Shown: positions 8,476 to 18,412, numbered from the stretch's first letter. The stretch is DNA of 64,000 nt from CAJXSD01 sp964633145 (GCA_964633145.1 CAZWFE010000001.1:91653-155652); one strand, 5' to 3'. Program-made: numbers and translations. Notes: generated from the letters alone by a model not told the origin.

Positions 8476-8571
8476 TTATTCAGCGGCCGCAATTTTTTCG
8501 CGTTTGCTGTCCCGATACAGCGCCTTGGCCAAGGCGATGCACCGCCTTTCAATCGAATTCGGTTTTTGCAC
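8476..8571 (-). pseudogene. C-terminal remnant or very small ORF, minus strand
   Basis: The minus strand encodes a peptide ending AKALYRDSKREKIAAAE with a stop at 8476-8478, just before the bidirectional terminator. The frame is open only back to a stop at 8578-8580, with a GTG at 8571 giving 31 residues and no Shine-Dalgarno. The charged helical composition looks like a genuine protein C-terminus that lost the rest of its gene. The following plus-strand ORF starts in this region, which fits replacement by other DNA. I do not know the parent family. Confidence 0.3.
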
Positions 8572-8655
8572 GGTATTTTATCGGTGTATTGTGTGGCAGG
8601 CGTATTTGAGGATTTCATATTTGGATCAGGGACCAGCAACCTTGGTCAATTCTCT

Positions 8656-9285
8656 ATGTTTTTGGGCCGTATATTGGATTTTACCGGATCCCCCATTGAT
8701 ATGCTGATGATGAGCATACCAAGCGATCTGCCCAAGCCCGTTTATCAATCGATACGCGCCGCAGGGGGTGTTACCCTTGGACTGTCGTTGGTCAGTATTT
8801 TGGCGTTTTGGGCCTATATCAAAACCACCAATTGGCCCGTTGCGCGGGGGCAATTTAATGTTTGGGTCAATTTGCCAATGATGGATCCCACGCGTGGGAA
8901 AGATTTGGCAAAACGCATGCGCCGTCGTGCGCAGATTAACATCAGGTTGGGTATGGTGTGTTTATTCGCTGTTTTGATTTTGTTCAAAACGGTATCGCTG
9001 ATTTTTGGAAATACTTTGTTTCAGGATCTGATCGTCTTGATTTGGATCATCATTCTGTGGGGCGGGATTCCCACAACGATGATTATGCGCGGTCTAGCCA
9101 TGGCGCGTTTGGCAACTGAGATTGAAAAAAACAAATGCAAGGTGCAACAAAATCGGACTTGCAGGCGGCCTAGTTGCGTTGCTTTCTTGACCATCTGCGC
9201 ACAAATGGTTAGGCCAGTGTCCAAGGATTCAAACCCAAGGACAGCAAGATATGAGCAACCCTTCATTATTAATTTTACCCGGTGA
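8656..9285 (+). CDS. Unrecognised membrane protein between leuD and leuB
   Basis: I do not recognise this 209-residue product (from the ATG; the frame is open from a TTG at 8566). It has three hydrophobic segments, centred on VTLGLSLVSILAFWAYI, GMVCLFAVLILFKTVSLIF and LIVLIWIIILWGGIPTTM, with a basic loop (KDLAKRMRRRAQ) between the first two. No convincing Shine-Dalgarno is present. The frame runs 35 bp into leuB and covers the leuB ribosome-binding site, and its last 50 or so residues look unlike a natural protein tail. It may be a recent ORFan, a frameshifted gene, or have lost its own stop. Confidence 0.5.
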   Translation: MFLGRILDFTGSPIDMLMMSIPSDLPKPVYQSIRAAGGVTLGLSLVSILAFWAYIKTTNWPVARGQFNVWVNLPMMDPTRGKDLAKRMRRRAQINIRLGMVCLFAVLILFKTVSLIFGNTLFQDLIVLIWIIILWGGIPTTMIMRGLAMARLATEIEKNKCKVQQNRTCRRPSCVAFLTICAQMVRPVSKDSNPRTARYEQPFIINFTR

Positions 9286-10357
9286 CGGGATCGGCCCAGA
9301 AGTCATGGCAGAAGTACGCAAAGTTATCGGTTGGTATGGCGCCAAGCGCGACCTAAACTTTGACGTGTCAGAGGATTTGGTCGGTGGTTGTGCTTATGAC
9401 GCACACGGCACGCCACTGCACGACGACACAATGGCCAAAGCACAAGAGGTTGATGCCGTTTTGTTGGGGGCTGTGGGCGGACCGCAGTATGATGATCTGG
9501 ATTTCAACCTAAAACCAGAACGCGGCCTGTTGCGTCTGCGCAAGGAAATGGACCTGTACGCCAACCTGCGCCCTGCGCAGTGTTTCGATGCGTTGGCAGA
9601 TTTTTCATCCCTGAAAAAGGATGTGGTTGCAGGTCTGGATGTGATGATCGTGCGCGAACTGACATCCGGTGTTTATTTCGGTGAACCGCGCGGTATTTTC
9701 GAAGAGGGCAACGAACGCGTTGGCATCAATACACAGCGTTACACCGAAAGCGAAATCGCACGCGTGGCGCGCAATGCATTTGAAATGGCGCGCCGTCGTA
9801 ACAACCGCGTCTGTTCGATGGAGAAAGCAAACGTCATGGAATCTGGCGTGTTGTGGCGCCGCGTTGTCGAAGAGGTCCACAAAGCCGAATATTCCGACGT
9901 TGAGCTGACACATATGTATGCTGACGCAGGTGCAATGCAGCTGACCCGCTGGCCCAAACAATTCGACGTGATTGTAACGGATAACCTGTTTGGCGATTTG
10001 TTGTCTGATTTGGCAGCGATGCTGACAGGGTCATTGGGCATGTTGCCATCTGCATCATTGGGCGCACCCATGGCGAATGGTCGTCCCAAGGCATTGTATG
10101 AACCCGTCCATGGATCCGCCCCCGATATCGCAGGCCAGGGCAAAGCAAACCCGATTGCCTGCATTCTGTCGTTTGCAATGGCACTGCGCTACAGCTTTGA
10201 CCAAGGTGTCGAGGCAGACCGTTTGGAAAAAGCGGTTGAAACCGTGTTGGCGGATGGATTGCGCACAGCTGATTTGCTGGGCCAAGAGGGTGTCGCACCC
10301 GTATCTACATCGCAAATGGGCGATGCAATTATCGCGGCCTTGGACGCAAGCCTATAA
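9251..10357 (+). CDS. leuB: 3-isopropylmalate dehydrogenase
   Basis: 368 aa. This NAD-dependent enzyme oxidises and decarboxylates 3-isopropylmalate to 2-oxoisocaproate. Visible motifs: LPGDGIGPEVM (N-terminus), the substrate-binding LLRLRKEMDLYANLRPA, VRELTSGVYFGEPRG, and the metal/NAD region VTDNLFGDLLSDLAAMLTGSLG. AAGGACAGCAAGAT before the ATG is a good Shine-Dalgarno. A hairpin lies 7 bp after the stop. Confidence 0.97.
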   Translation: MSNPSLLILPGDGIGPEVMAEVRKVIGWYGAKRDLNFDVSEDLVGGCAYDAHGTPLHDDTMAKAQEVDAVLLGAVGGPQYDDLDFNLKPERGLLRLRKEMDLYANLRPAQCFDALADFSSLKKDVVAGLDVMIVRELTSGVYFGEPRGIFEEGNERVGINTQRYTESEIARVARNAFEMARRRNNRVCSMEKANVMESGVLWRRVVEEVHKAEYSDVELTHMYADAGAMQLTRWPKQFDVIVTDNLFGDLLSDLAAMLTGSLGMLPSASLGAPMANGRPKALYEPVHGSAPDIAGQGKANPIACILSFAMALRYSFDQGVEADRLEKAVETVLADGLRTADLLGQEGVAPVSTSQMGDAIIAALDASL

Positions 10358-10364
10358 AATCAAT

Positions 10365-10396
10365 TTGGCAAGGGGTTCAAAATTTCCCCTTGCCAA
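10365..10396 (+). terminator. Hairpin after leuB
   Basis: TTGGCAAGGGG (10365-10375) and CCCCTTGCCAA (10386-10396) form a perfect 11-bp stem with a 10-nt loop. There is no uridine run after it, so it may stabilise the 3' end or act weakly as a terminator. Confidence 0.55.
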
Positions 10397-10417
10397 GCCC
10401 CGATCACCTGTGATTGA

Positions 10418-10431
10418 GCTAACATGTTAGC
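10418..10431. promoter_or_regulatory. 14-bp palindrome before DMT transporter
   Basis: GCTAACATGTTAGC is a perfect palindrome 24 bp before the transporter start codon. It has the size and symmetry of a dimeric repressor site. No adjacent regulator gene is present, so the partner is unknown. Confidence 0.35.
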
Positions 10432-10454
10432 GGAAACAAATGATCAGGTGTGAT

Positions 10455-11402
10455 ATGTCCCCAAATGCCAAAGGTGCGATTTATGCGCTGCTGGGCTTTG
10501 CCCTATTCTCGGCGCATGATGTCATTGTAAAATACCTTGGAGGCAATTACTCGACGTTCCAAATCCTGTTTTTTTCGGTGTTGTTTAGTTTTCCGATGGT
10601 GCTGACAATGCACCTGCGCGAACGCAGCAGTCAGGATTTAATTCCCAAACATCCGTGGTGGTCAACCCTGCGTGTGCTGGCGACGGTGATCACCGGTATT
10701 TCGGCATTTTATGCCTTTTCTGTGCTACCTATGGCGCAGGTCTATGCGTTTTTGTTTTGTATGCCATTGGTCATCACTGTGTTGTCGATCCCCATTCTGG
10801 GCGAAAAGGTGGGGATTCACCGTGGCGGTGCCGTCATTGTCGGGTTGATCGGCGTGATGATCGTTCTGCGTCCTGGATCGACCGAATTTACCCTAGGCCA
10901 TATCGCGGCGCTAACGGCGGCGATGTTTGGTGGCTTGGGATCATTGATCGTGCGCAAAATTGGCAAGGATGAACGCAATATTGTGTTGTTGTTATACCCA
11001 ATGTTTGCCAGTTTGTTGTTGATGGGCGCGTTGATGCCACCGTCCTATGTGCCGCTAAAATTGCTGGATCTGGGCGCGCTTGCCTTGATGGCGATTTTGG
11101 CATCGACGGCACAGCTGTGCATTATCCTGGCCTATAAATCTGGCGAAGCAGCCGTGGTCGCACCAATGCATTATTCCCAGATGATCTGGGCGATTATTTA
11201 CGGATTTTTCATTTTCCAAGAATGGCCAGATGCGATGACCCTGATTGGCAGTTTGGTGATTATTGCCAGTGGCAGTTACGTGGTGTTCCGCGAAAGCCGC
11301 AAAAAGGTGTCGCAAAACACCCCCGTTTTGCGCAACCGCAGCCGTGCCGATACCGGCACCGTGCCACGCATCAGTTTTTTGGACAAAACGATCAAAAGCT
11401 AA
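10455..11402 (+). CDS. DMT-superfamily (EamA) permease
   Basis: 315 aa with about ten membrane helices arranged as two EamA repeats (about residues 6-135 and 145-280) and a basic cytoplasmic tail. EamA proteins export or import small metabolites; the substrate cannot be read from sequence. The second ATG was chosen because AGGTG lies 5 nt before it; a start 15 bp upstream is open but has no ribosome-binding site. It converges with the broken kinase gene, overlapping by 4 bp. Confidence 0.85.
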   Translation: MSPNAKGAIYALLGFALFSAHDVIVKYLGGNYSTFQILFFSVLFSFPMVLTMHLRERSSQDLIPKHPWWSTLRVLATVITGISAFYAFSVLPMAQVYAFLFCMPLVITVLSIPILGEKVGIHRGGAVIVGLIGVMIVLRPGSTEFTLGHIAALTAAMFGGLGSLIVRKIGKDERNIVLLLYPMFASLLLMGALMPPSYVPLKLLDLGALALMAILASTAQLCIILAYKSGEAAVVAPMHYSQMIWAIIYGFFIFQEWPDAMTLIGSLVIIASGSYVVFRESRKKVSQNTPVLRNRSRADTGTVPRISFLDKTIKS

Positions 11403-13542
11403 GCATTCAAGAACAGATGTAATTTTTGTTCCAGCGTGCAAATTTCGACTGGTTTGGCAATGTAATCATCCATTCCAGATGCAAAACATTTATCGGCATC
11501 ACCCTTTAACGCATTGGCAGTGATGGCGATGATGGGGGTGCGGTCCAGCCCCTGTTCCAGTTCCGCGCGGCGAATGGCCTGTGACATTTCGAAACCGTCC
11601 ATAATGGGCATGTGGCAGTCCGATAAAATTACGTCAAATGACCCGTTCTGCCACGTCTTAAATCCATCCTGACCATTTTTAGCAACCAGTGGTTCGTATC
11701 CCAGTACCTCTAGCTGTTTGATCAAAACGACCCTGTTGATTTCGTTGTCTTCAACAATCAACAGCCGCTTGCTTTGTCGATGTTCTTTCGTTTCGGTGGG
11801 CAGTTTTATGGTTTGCGCGTCGCGGGATGGCTGGCGTGTTTCGTGTGCCCTGCCCGATAAAACCGCCAAAGCGCGGTGCAATTCGGTGGGCAGCATTGGG
11901 AACATTTGGATCCGCATGACGTCTGGTTGAATTAACCCCAGACGGTCGGACCGAATATCCGTCATCATAATGAAACGCGGCGTAGGCAGGGCTGCACGGA
12001 TTTGGTCTTGCCAATCGCTGCACAGGTCATAGTCGGGCGAAAAAAACGCAAAAATACGATCCGGGTCATGACCGATTTGGGATGGTGTCAATGTCTTGTC
12101 TGCCTGAATGATCTGCAGATCAATACCATGCTTTGCGAAAAATTCGTCTATGCGTTTGGGCAAAAAACCGTCTTTGTGTGTGACCCAGCCAACACTAAGA
12201 CCCTGCAGAGATGTAGGTTTTTGATGGGATGCCGCTTCGACAGTACGGATCGGGATTTTGACTTGGACCTTTGTGCCCTGATTTGGGGCGCTTTCAACGT
12301 CTATGGTGCCTTGCATTTTGTCGACCAACATGCGCGTTATCACCAACCCTAACCCCGTGCCCGTCACGCGCCGCGTAGATTTATTGTCCGCCTGCATAAA
12401 GGGTTGGAACAAATTTTCCAAAACCTCATTTGACATGCCGATCCCATTGTCCGAAATGTAATCAGCAGTTCACCGTCGTTGGGATAATCCACAAAAAAGT
12501 AGACTTCGCCCGTGCGGTTGGTCAATTCATGCGCAGAATATTTAATCGAATTCGACAACAGGTTTAACATGATCTGCCGCAGTCGTCCGCTGTCGATCAT
12601 AATGTGATCGGGAACATCGGGATCGACAAACAAACGGATGCGTACAGCGAACTGATCGGCCATGTTCTGCAGGGTTACGGCGACCTCTTCGATCGTGTTG
12701 CGCAAATCGGTGACCACGGGCGACATGTCCAATTTGCCCGCCTCAAGCTTTGAGGCATCTAAAATATCGTCAATAATACGCAATAATGAAAATGCATAAT
12801 TTCGAACTGTTCCCAGTATTCGGGACTGATCGGCGTTGGGTTGCATTGTTTCCAACACCTCGATCATGCCGATCACGCCATTCATGGGGGTGCGAATTTC
12901 ATGGGACATATTGGCCAAAAATTCGCCCTTGGCTGTTGCGGCCGCTTCGGCGGTGCGGCGGGCGGACTGCAGGGCGTCTTCGGTTTGGTTGGTGACGCTG
13001 GCGAAAAACGCCAATTCGGCAACCAGCAAAACCGCGACTGTTGCTTGCAGGCTATATCGGACGATATCGGGCGAAATGGTTGAATTTACGGGGGCTATTC
13101 CGAAAACGGCTTGGGATGCGCTGGTCAGACCGAACAGAACAATTGTCAACCAAGCCAGTGCCGGGACTAATAGGAATGTAATCAGGTAATATTTTTCTGT
13201 TTTCCACGAAAATGCCAGGAACGGCAGGCAGATTAGTGGTAAAAACAAAATCTCAACATGTGTGCCCTGTTGCGAAAACATGGATCCCAGAAACAGCGTA
13301 ATTGTTCCATTGGTCAGCCAAGTCACGCGGGCCAATTTGTGCAAGTTCCATTTGAACAGGACCAGCGTCATCGCATAGGCGGCGGTTACCAAGGCGCAGA
13401 TGGTAAATGCCGCCATTTCGCCCAGGGCCAGCAAAATCAATGCCCACAGGCTAGCTGCAACGATAATCACATAAACTGCCAACAGACTAACGCGCAGTCT
13501 GCGTTGCAAATCCAGATGTCTGGTCTCTGACTCGTACTTCAT
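11399..13542 (-). pseudogene. Hybrid sensor histidine kinase/response regulator, frameshifted
   Basis: Two minus-strand frames together encode one hybrid kinase of about 714 aa. The upstream frame (13542 to 12364) has six or seven membrane helices (about residues 18-200), a HisKA box with the phospho-acceptor His in MSHEIRTPMNG, and the start of the ATPase domain up to GELLITF. The downstream frame (from 12436) resumes at GMSNEVLENLFQPF, TGTGLGLVITRMLVDKMQG, then a degenerate receiver and a true receiver (LLIVEDNEINR, SDCHMPIMDG, IAKPV). One base is missing at about 12454-12458, where SDNGIGMS should follow. This is a genuine lesion or a sequence error; if real, the kinase is dead and the receiver is not made as a fusion. 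Confidence 0.85.
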
Positions 13543-13672
13543 TCACTACCCTTACCTAGAACAATCCTTTCTTTCCTGCCCCTGCAGGTCAAGTAGAGTT
13601 TGCACTGGGTTTGTATCCGCCTTGCATTTCTGCCAAAGTTTTGTGACAAGGTTCACAAAAGGAGTGTTGCCC

Positions 13673-14275
13673 ATGACACACGCCCTGCTCGTGATTGATG
13701 TTCAAAACGATTTTTGTCCCGGCGGCCTATTGGCGGTTGCGGATGGGGATCAGGTCGTGCCTGTTATCAATAAAATGATGGGCGCATTCGATTTGGTCGT
13801 CGCGACCCAAGATTGGCATCCCGCGGGACACTTATCCTTTGCCTCGGCACATCCGGATCGGGCCGCGTTTGATATGGTGCAGATGCCCTATGGCGATCAG
13901 GTGTTGTGGCCTGACCATTGTGTGCAGGGCAGTGATGGTGCGCAATTTCACCCCGATTTGAACGCCGATCCTGCCGCATTGATCATTCGCAAGGGCATGA
14001 ACCCTGCCATCGATAGTTATTCGGCATTTTTCGAAAATGACCGTAAAACAGCCACAGGGTTGCATGGGTTTTTGCAGTCCCAAGGCGTGGATCAGGTGAC
14101 CATCGTTGGGCTGGCCACGGATTATTGCGTGAATTATTCGGCACAGGACGCGGCCACGTTGGGCTATCGTGTACGGGTGGATTTATCGGCATGCCGTGCA
14201 ATTGATTTGAATGGATCGTTACAGGCGGCCTTGGATGATATGGCGGGCTTGGGTGTAGAGGTAATCAATGGTTGA
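13673..14275 (+). CDS. pncA: Nicotinamidase
   Basis: 200 aa. It hydrolyses nicotinamide to nicotinate for NAD salvage. The catalytic triad is visible: Asp in VIDVQNDF, Lys in IRKGMNP and Cys in GLATDYCVNYSA. The metal-binding DWHP follows VVATQ. AAGGAG lies 8 nt before the chosen ATG, so the open frame upstream (from 13622) is discarded. Its last 8 bp overlap pncB, the next enzyme of the same pathway. Confidence 0.96.
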   Translation: MTHALLVIDVQNDFCPGGLLAVADGDQVVPVINKMMGAFDLVVATQDWHPAGHLSFASAHPDRAAFDMVQMPYGDQVLWPDHCVQGSDGAQFHPDLNADPAALIIRKGMNPAIDSYSAFFENDRKTATGLHGFLQSQGVDQVTIVGLATDYCVNYSAQDAATLGYRVRVDLSACRAIDLNGSLQAALDDMAGLGVEVING

Positions 14276-15560
14276 TATTGCGACACGGGTGTGGAACCAC
14301 AAATGGAAAATTGATCCCGTTGTGCGATCCCTGATCGACACCGATTTTTACAAACTGTTGATGTGCCAATCGGTGTTTCGAAATAAACCCGATACCCAAG
14401 TATCCTTTAGCCTGATCAACCGGTCGGATAATGTGCGTTTGGCCGAATTGATTGACGAAGGCGAATTGCGCGAACAATTGGATCACATCCGCAGTCTGTC
14501 CCTGACCCGCGGCGAAAGCACATGGCTGCGCGGCAACACATTCTATGGCAAACGCCAAATGTTTCGATCCGATTTTATGGAATGGTTCGAAAACATGCGG
14601 TTGCCGGATTACCATTTGGAAAAACGCAACGGCCAGTTTGAACTGACCTTTGAAGGGTCATGGCCCGAGGTCATGTTATGGGAAATCCCTGCGCTATCTG
14701 TGTTGATGGAATTGCGCGGCAGGGCCGTTTTGAATGACATGGGACGGTTCGAACTACAGGTGCTTTATGCGCGCGCAATGACCAAGCTGTGGGAAAAAAT
14801 CGAACAGCTGCGCGGTTTGGATCGTCTGAAAATTGCAGATTTTGGCACGCGGCGGCGGCATTCGTACCTGTGGCAGGATTGGTGCGTTCAGGCCATGGTC
14901 GAAGGTTTGGGCGATAAATTCGTTGGGACATCCAACTGCCTGATTGCGATGAAACGCGATATCGAAGCGATTGGCACAAACGCCCATGAATTGCCCATGG
15001 TTTATTCCGCTTTGGCTGAAACTGATGATGAACTGGCCCAAGCCCCCTATCAGGTTTTGGCTGATTGGCACGAAGAGCACGAAGGCAACCTGCGCATCAT
15101 TTTGCCCGACACCTATGGATCGGCTGGGTTTTTGCGCAACGCGCCCGATTGGCTGGCCGGTTGGACCGGCATCCGCATCGACAGCGGCGACCCCGCAACA
15201 GGGGCCGAGGCGGCAATAAATTGGTGGCGTGAACGGGGCGAAGATCCAACCAAGAAATTGGTCATTTTTTCGGATGGTTTGGATACCCAAGAAATCGAAA
15301 AGCTGTACAAACAATTTTTAGGCCGGGTCAAAGTGTCGTTTGGCTGGGGGACCAACCTGACAAACGATTTCCGCGGGCTTGTCCCAGACGGTCGGTTGAA
15401 TGCATTTTCATTGGTCTGCAAAGCGGTATCTGCCAACGGCAAGCCCACAGTTAAGCTGTCGGACAACCCGAACAAAGCGATGGGGCCAACCGCCGAAATC
15501 GCGCGCTATAAACGCGTGTTTGGTGTGGGCGCGCAAACGGCATTTGACGTAAACGTATAG
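14268..15560 (+). CDS. pncB: Nicotinate phosphoribosyltransferase
   Basis: 430 aa. It joins nicotinate to phosphoribosyl pyrophosphate with ATP, giving nicotinate mononucleotide. Signature segments: LIDTDFYKLLMCQSVF near the N-terminus, FGTRRRHSYLWQDW, GTSNCLIAMK with nearby HELPMV, and the phosphate-binding IRIDSGDP and SFGWGTNLTNDF. Start ATG overlaps the pncA stop. A single pncA-pncB operon is clear. Confidence 0.96.
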   Translation: MVDIATRVWNHKWKIDPVVRSLIDTDFYKLLMCQSVFRNKPDTQVSFSLINRSDNVRLAELIDEGELREQLDHIRSLSLTRGESTWLRGNTFYGKRQMFRSDFMEWFENMRLPDYHLEKRNGQFELTFEGSWPEVMLWEIPALSVLMELRGRAVLNDMGRFELQVLYARAMTKLWEKIEQLRGLDRLKIADFGTRRRHSYLWQDWCVQAMVEGLGDKFVGTSNCLIAMKRDIEAIGTNAHELPMVYSALAETDDELAQAPYQVLADWHEEHEGNLRIILPDTYGSAGFLRNAPDWLAGWTGIRIDSGDPATGAEAAINWWRERGEDPTKKLVIFSDGLDTQEIEKLYKQFLGRVKVSFGWGTNLTNDFRGLVPDGRLNAFSLVCKAVSANGKPTVKLSDNPNKAMGPTAEIARYKRVFGVGAQTAFDVNV

Positions 15561-15574
15561 ATTAGGACAAATAA

Positions 15575-16111
15575 ATGTATCCATTTTTAAGAATGATCAA
15601 AGAATTGGTCGTTCACCGAAACGCACCGCCCCTGTCATTTGGGGATGTGCATGTGTCCCATCATATGTGTTGGCCATGGGATTTGGACCCTTGGATGGAA
15701 TTGAACAATGGCCGGACGCTAACGCTTTATGATCTGGGTCGCATTCCTTTGGCCAATCGCAGCGGGTTGGTGCGCGTGTTGCGCGAAAACAAATGGGGCA
15801 TGACCATGGCGGGGGCCTGTGTGCGCTATCGCCGGCGCGTGCGGGCCTTTGATCGGGTAACAATGCGCAGCCGCGCGTTGTGCTGGGATGATCGGTTTGT
15901 GTATCTTGAACAATCCATGTGGCGCCCTGACGGGGAATGCGCCAACCATATTGTGTATCGGTCTGCATTTGTTGATAAAAATGGGATCGTGTCACCCAAA
16001 CGCGTGGCCGATGCCCTGAATTGGCAGGGCGATCCCCCGCCCATTCCAGACTGGATTGCCAATTGGATCGTGGCGGAACAAAAACGCCCCTGGCCGCCGA
16101 TGCAGGAATAA
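15575..16111 (+). CDS. Acyl-CoA thioesterase-like hot-dog protein
   Basis: 178 aa with a single 4HBT/THEM6-like hot-dog domain. Family features are MCWPWDLDPWMELNNGRTLTL (the DxDxxxHxNN-like region, here with Glu-Leu-Asn-Asn) and the central helix and strands up to FVDKNGIVSPKRV. It starts 14 bp after pncB and may be co-transcribed. The substrate is unknown. Confidence 0.75.
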   Translation: MYPFLRMIKELVVHRNAPPLSFGDVHVSHHMCWPWDLDPWMELNNGRTLTLYDLGRIPLANRSGLVRVLRENKWGMTMAGACVRYRRRVRAFDRVTMRSRALCWDDRFVYLEQSMWRPDGECANHIVYRSAFVDKNGIVSPKRVADALNWQGDPPPIPDWIANWIVAEQKRPWPPMQE

Positions 16112-16169
16112 CTTGCCAACCACCAGATTTGCAGGCTTACTACCCATAAGGGAACGAGGAGCCAAAAAT

Positions 16170-17534
16170 ATGCGCAAAAAAATCTGGGGTTGGTATATCT
16201 ATGACTGGGCTTGCCAGCCCTATAACACATTGATGCTGACGTTTATTTTTGGCCCGTTTTTTGCGGCAACGGCAGTGGAATATTACGCATCCCTTGGCCT
16301 GTCCGAAGATGCAGCAGACGCACGCGCGCAAACCCTGTGGTCAAATGCATTGACCATTGTGGGGCTGATCATCGGGTTTTCGGCCCCCATTTTGGGCGCG
16401 ATTGCTGACAGCGCAGGGCGGCGCATGCCGTGGCTGATGGGATTTACCGCCATGTTGATTGCAGGTGGGTTTGCCACGTGGTTTTCGGACCCGAATGGCG
16501 GCAATCTGATATTCATGCTGATGGCCTTTTGTTTCGGGTTTATGGGGGCGGAACTGGCCTATATCTTTGCCAACGCGCAGTTGCCTGAAATTGCACAGGG
16601 CGATGATGTTGGGTCTGTCTCTGGCTCTGGCTTTGCCTTTGGGTATTTGGGCGGGGTGATCAGCCTGTTGATCGTGCTGCCCCTGTTTGTGGCCCAAGGG
16701 GACGGAAAAACCATTTTGGGCATTGATCCGCTGTTCGGATTTGATCCAAGTATGAAAGAGGGCACGCGGTTTACCGGCCCCTTTGTTGCGATGTGGTGCT
16801 TGATCTTTGCTATTCCGTATTTCGCATGGATGAACGAAGCAGATCGCCCCAAATCGCGGCCCAGTTTTTCGGTCGCCATGTCGCGCCTGAAATCATCGAT
16901 TGTCGGATTAAAAAACCGCCACAGTCAGGCGTTTTTTCTGGCGGCATCCATGTTTTACCGTGATGCGATGAATGGGCTTTATACCTTTGGTGGGATCTAT
17001 GCCACCTTGGTGTTGGATTGGGATATCGTCAAAATCGGCGTCTTTGGCATCGTGGCGGCGATCGGGGCTATGGTGTTCAGTTATCTGGGCGGCAAAATGG
17101 ATCGCCGTATGGGACCAAAACCGGTGTTATTGGTCACCATTGTGCTGTTGATGGCCGTTTGCGTTGTGATCGTCAGCATGACCAAGGACACCATTTTTGG
17201 CGTACATTTGGCCGATGGGTCAACCCTGCCGGATACCATATTCTTTATCTGTGGTGTGTTGATCGGGGGATTGGGCGGCATGCTGCAATCGACCAGCCGC
17301 AGCCTGATGGTGCGCCACACGGCCAAGGGGCGCGAAACGCTGGAATTTGGTCTGTATGGCCTGTCGGGGCGGGCCACTGCATTTTTGGCCCCTGCCTTAA
17401 TCGGGATTGCCACGACCATCACGGGCAGTGCGCGATTGGGCGTATCTCCGCTGATTGGGCTGTTCATCATCGGGTTTATCCTGTTACTCTGGGTCCAACC
17501 TAAAGGAGATGCGGACACATGGGAAAATGGTTAA
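16170..17534 (+). CDS. MFS permease of the UMF1/Atg22-like family
   Basis: 454 aa with about twelve membrane helices. The family N-terminus IWGWYIYDWACQPYNT is clear, as are AMWCLIFAIPYFAWMNE and the late helix pairs. GAGGAG lies 8 nt before the chosen ATG; 38 extra codons upstream overlap the thioesterase gene and are rejected. The last 16 bp overlap mepA. The substrate is unknown; bacterial UMF1 proteins are generic permeases. Confidence 0.85.
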   Translation: MRKKIWGWYIYDWACQPYNTLMLTFIFGPFFAATAVEYYASLGLSEDAADARAQTLWSNALTIVGLIIGFSAPILGAIADSAGRRMPWLMGFTAMLIAGGFATWFSDPNGGNLIFMLMAFCFGFMGAELAYIFANAQLPEIAQGDDVGSVSGSGFAFGYLGGVISLLIVLPLFVAQGDGKTILGIDPLFGFDPSMKEGTRFTGPFVAMWCLIFAIPYFAWMNEADRPKSRPSFSVAMSRLKSSIVGLKNRHSQAFFLAASMFYRDAMNGLYTFGGIYATLVLDWDIVKIGVFGIVAAIGAMVFSYLGGKMDRRMGPKPVLLVTIVLLMAVCVVIVSMTKDTIFGVHLADGSTLPDTIFFICGVLIGGLGGMLQSTSRSLMVRHTAKGRETLEFGLYGLSGRATAFLAPALIGIATTITGSARLGVSPLIGLFIIGFILLLWVQPKGDADTWENG

Positions 17535-18412
17535 TCATCGGTGCTGCGCTGGCGGCGCTGGCATCCTGTACACCGACGGCAAAGACTGTTGACGTCCCCG
17601 CGCGGCTAAGTTCGAAAGAGGCGAAATATCTGTTCGGCGCGGCAGAATTGCCCAGCAAACAGCGCCCCGAACCCTTCGGCAGCTATGCCAAGGGGTGCGT
17701 TGCCGGTGCGGTGGAATTGCCCGAAACGGGCCCCACATGGCAGGCCATGCGTCTGTCGCGCAACCGCAACTGGGGCCATCCCGAAATGATTGATTTCCTA
17801 AAATCCCTGTCGGCCAGGGCCGCAGCGCAACCGGGGTGGGATGGGTTGTATATTGGTGATATTTCCCAACCGCGCGGCGGGCCAATGTTGTCTGGCCACG
17901 CCAGCCACCAAATGGGGTTGGATGCAGATATCTGGATGCTACCCCCAACGGATTTGACCCTATCGCGAGAGGCGCGCGAAAATATTTCGTCCATTTCCAT
18001 GCGACGTTCAAATGGGGCTTATACCAACGATAAATGGACCCGCCAGCACCATGAAATTATCAAAGCGGCCGCATCCGACCCCCGTGTCGCACGGATTTTC
18101 GTGTTCCCCGGGGCCAAGGTACAAATGTGCGCCGATGAAACAGGCGACCGCGATTGGCTGCGCAAAGTGCGCCCATGGTGGGGGCACCATTACCATTTCC
18201 ACGTCCGGATGAAATGCCCTGATGGGGCGGCAGGCTGCGTCAACCAACCGCCACCCCCCGCCGGTGACGGGTGTAAAGGTGCGGAAAAATGGGTCCAAGA
18301 CATCCTAAACCCACCCAAGCGTGACCCCAACGCGCCGAAACCAAAACCCAAACCGCCCTTGACCTTGGCCCGTTTGCCAAATCAATGCGCGGGTGTTTTG
18401 ATGTCGGAATAA
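17519..18412 (+). CDS. mepA: Penicillin-insensitive murein endopeptidase (M74), lipoprotein
   Basis: 297 aa. It cuts D-alanyl-meso-diaminopimelate cross-links in peptidoglycan. A lipoprotein signal peptide is seen at residues 1-17 (AALASC), unlike E. coli MepA, which is soluble. Zinc ligands and catalytic motifs lie in GHASHQMGLDADIW and WGHHYHFHVRM. A Pro/Lys-rich tail (about residues 262-285) precedes the C-terminus. It overlaps the upstream permease by 16 bp. Confidence 0.93.
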   Translation: MGKWLIIGAALAALASCTPTAKTVDVPARLSSKEAKYLFGAAELPSKQRPEPFGSYAKGCVAGAVELPETGPTWQAMRLSRNRNWGHPEMIDFLKSLSARAAAQPGWDGLYIGDISQPRGGPMLSGHASHQMGLDADIWMLPPTDLTLSREARENISSISMRRSNGAYTNDKWTRQHHEIIKAAASDPRVARIFVFPGAKVQMCADETGDRDWLRKVRPWWGHHYHFHVRMKCPDGAAGCVNQPPPPAGDGCKGAEKWVQDILNPPKRDPNAPKPKPKPPLTLARLPNQCAGVLMSE

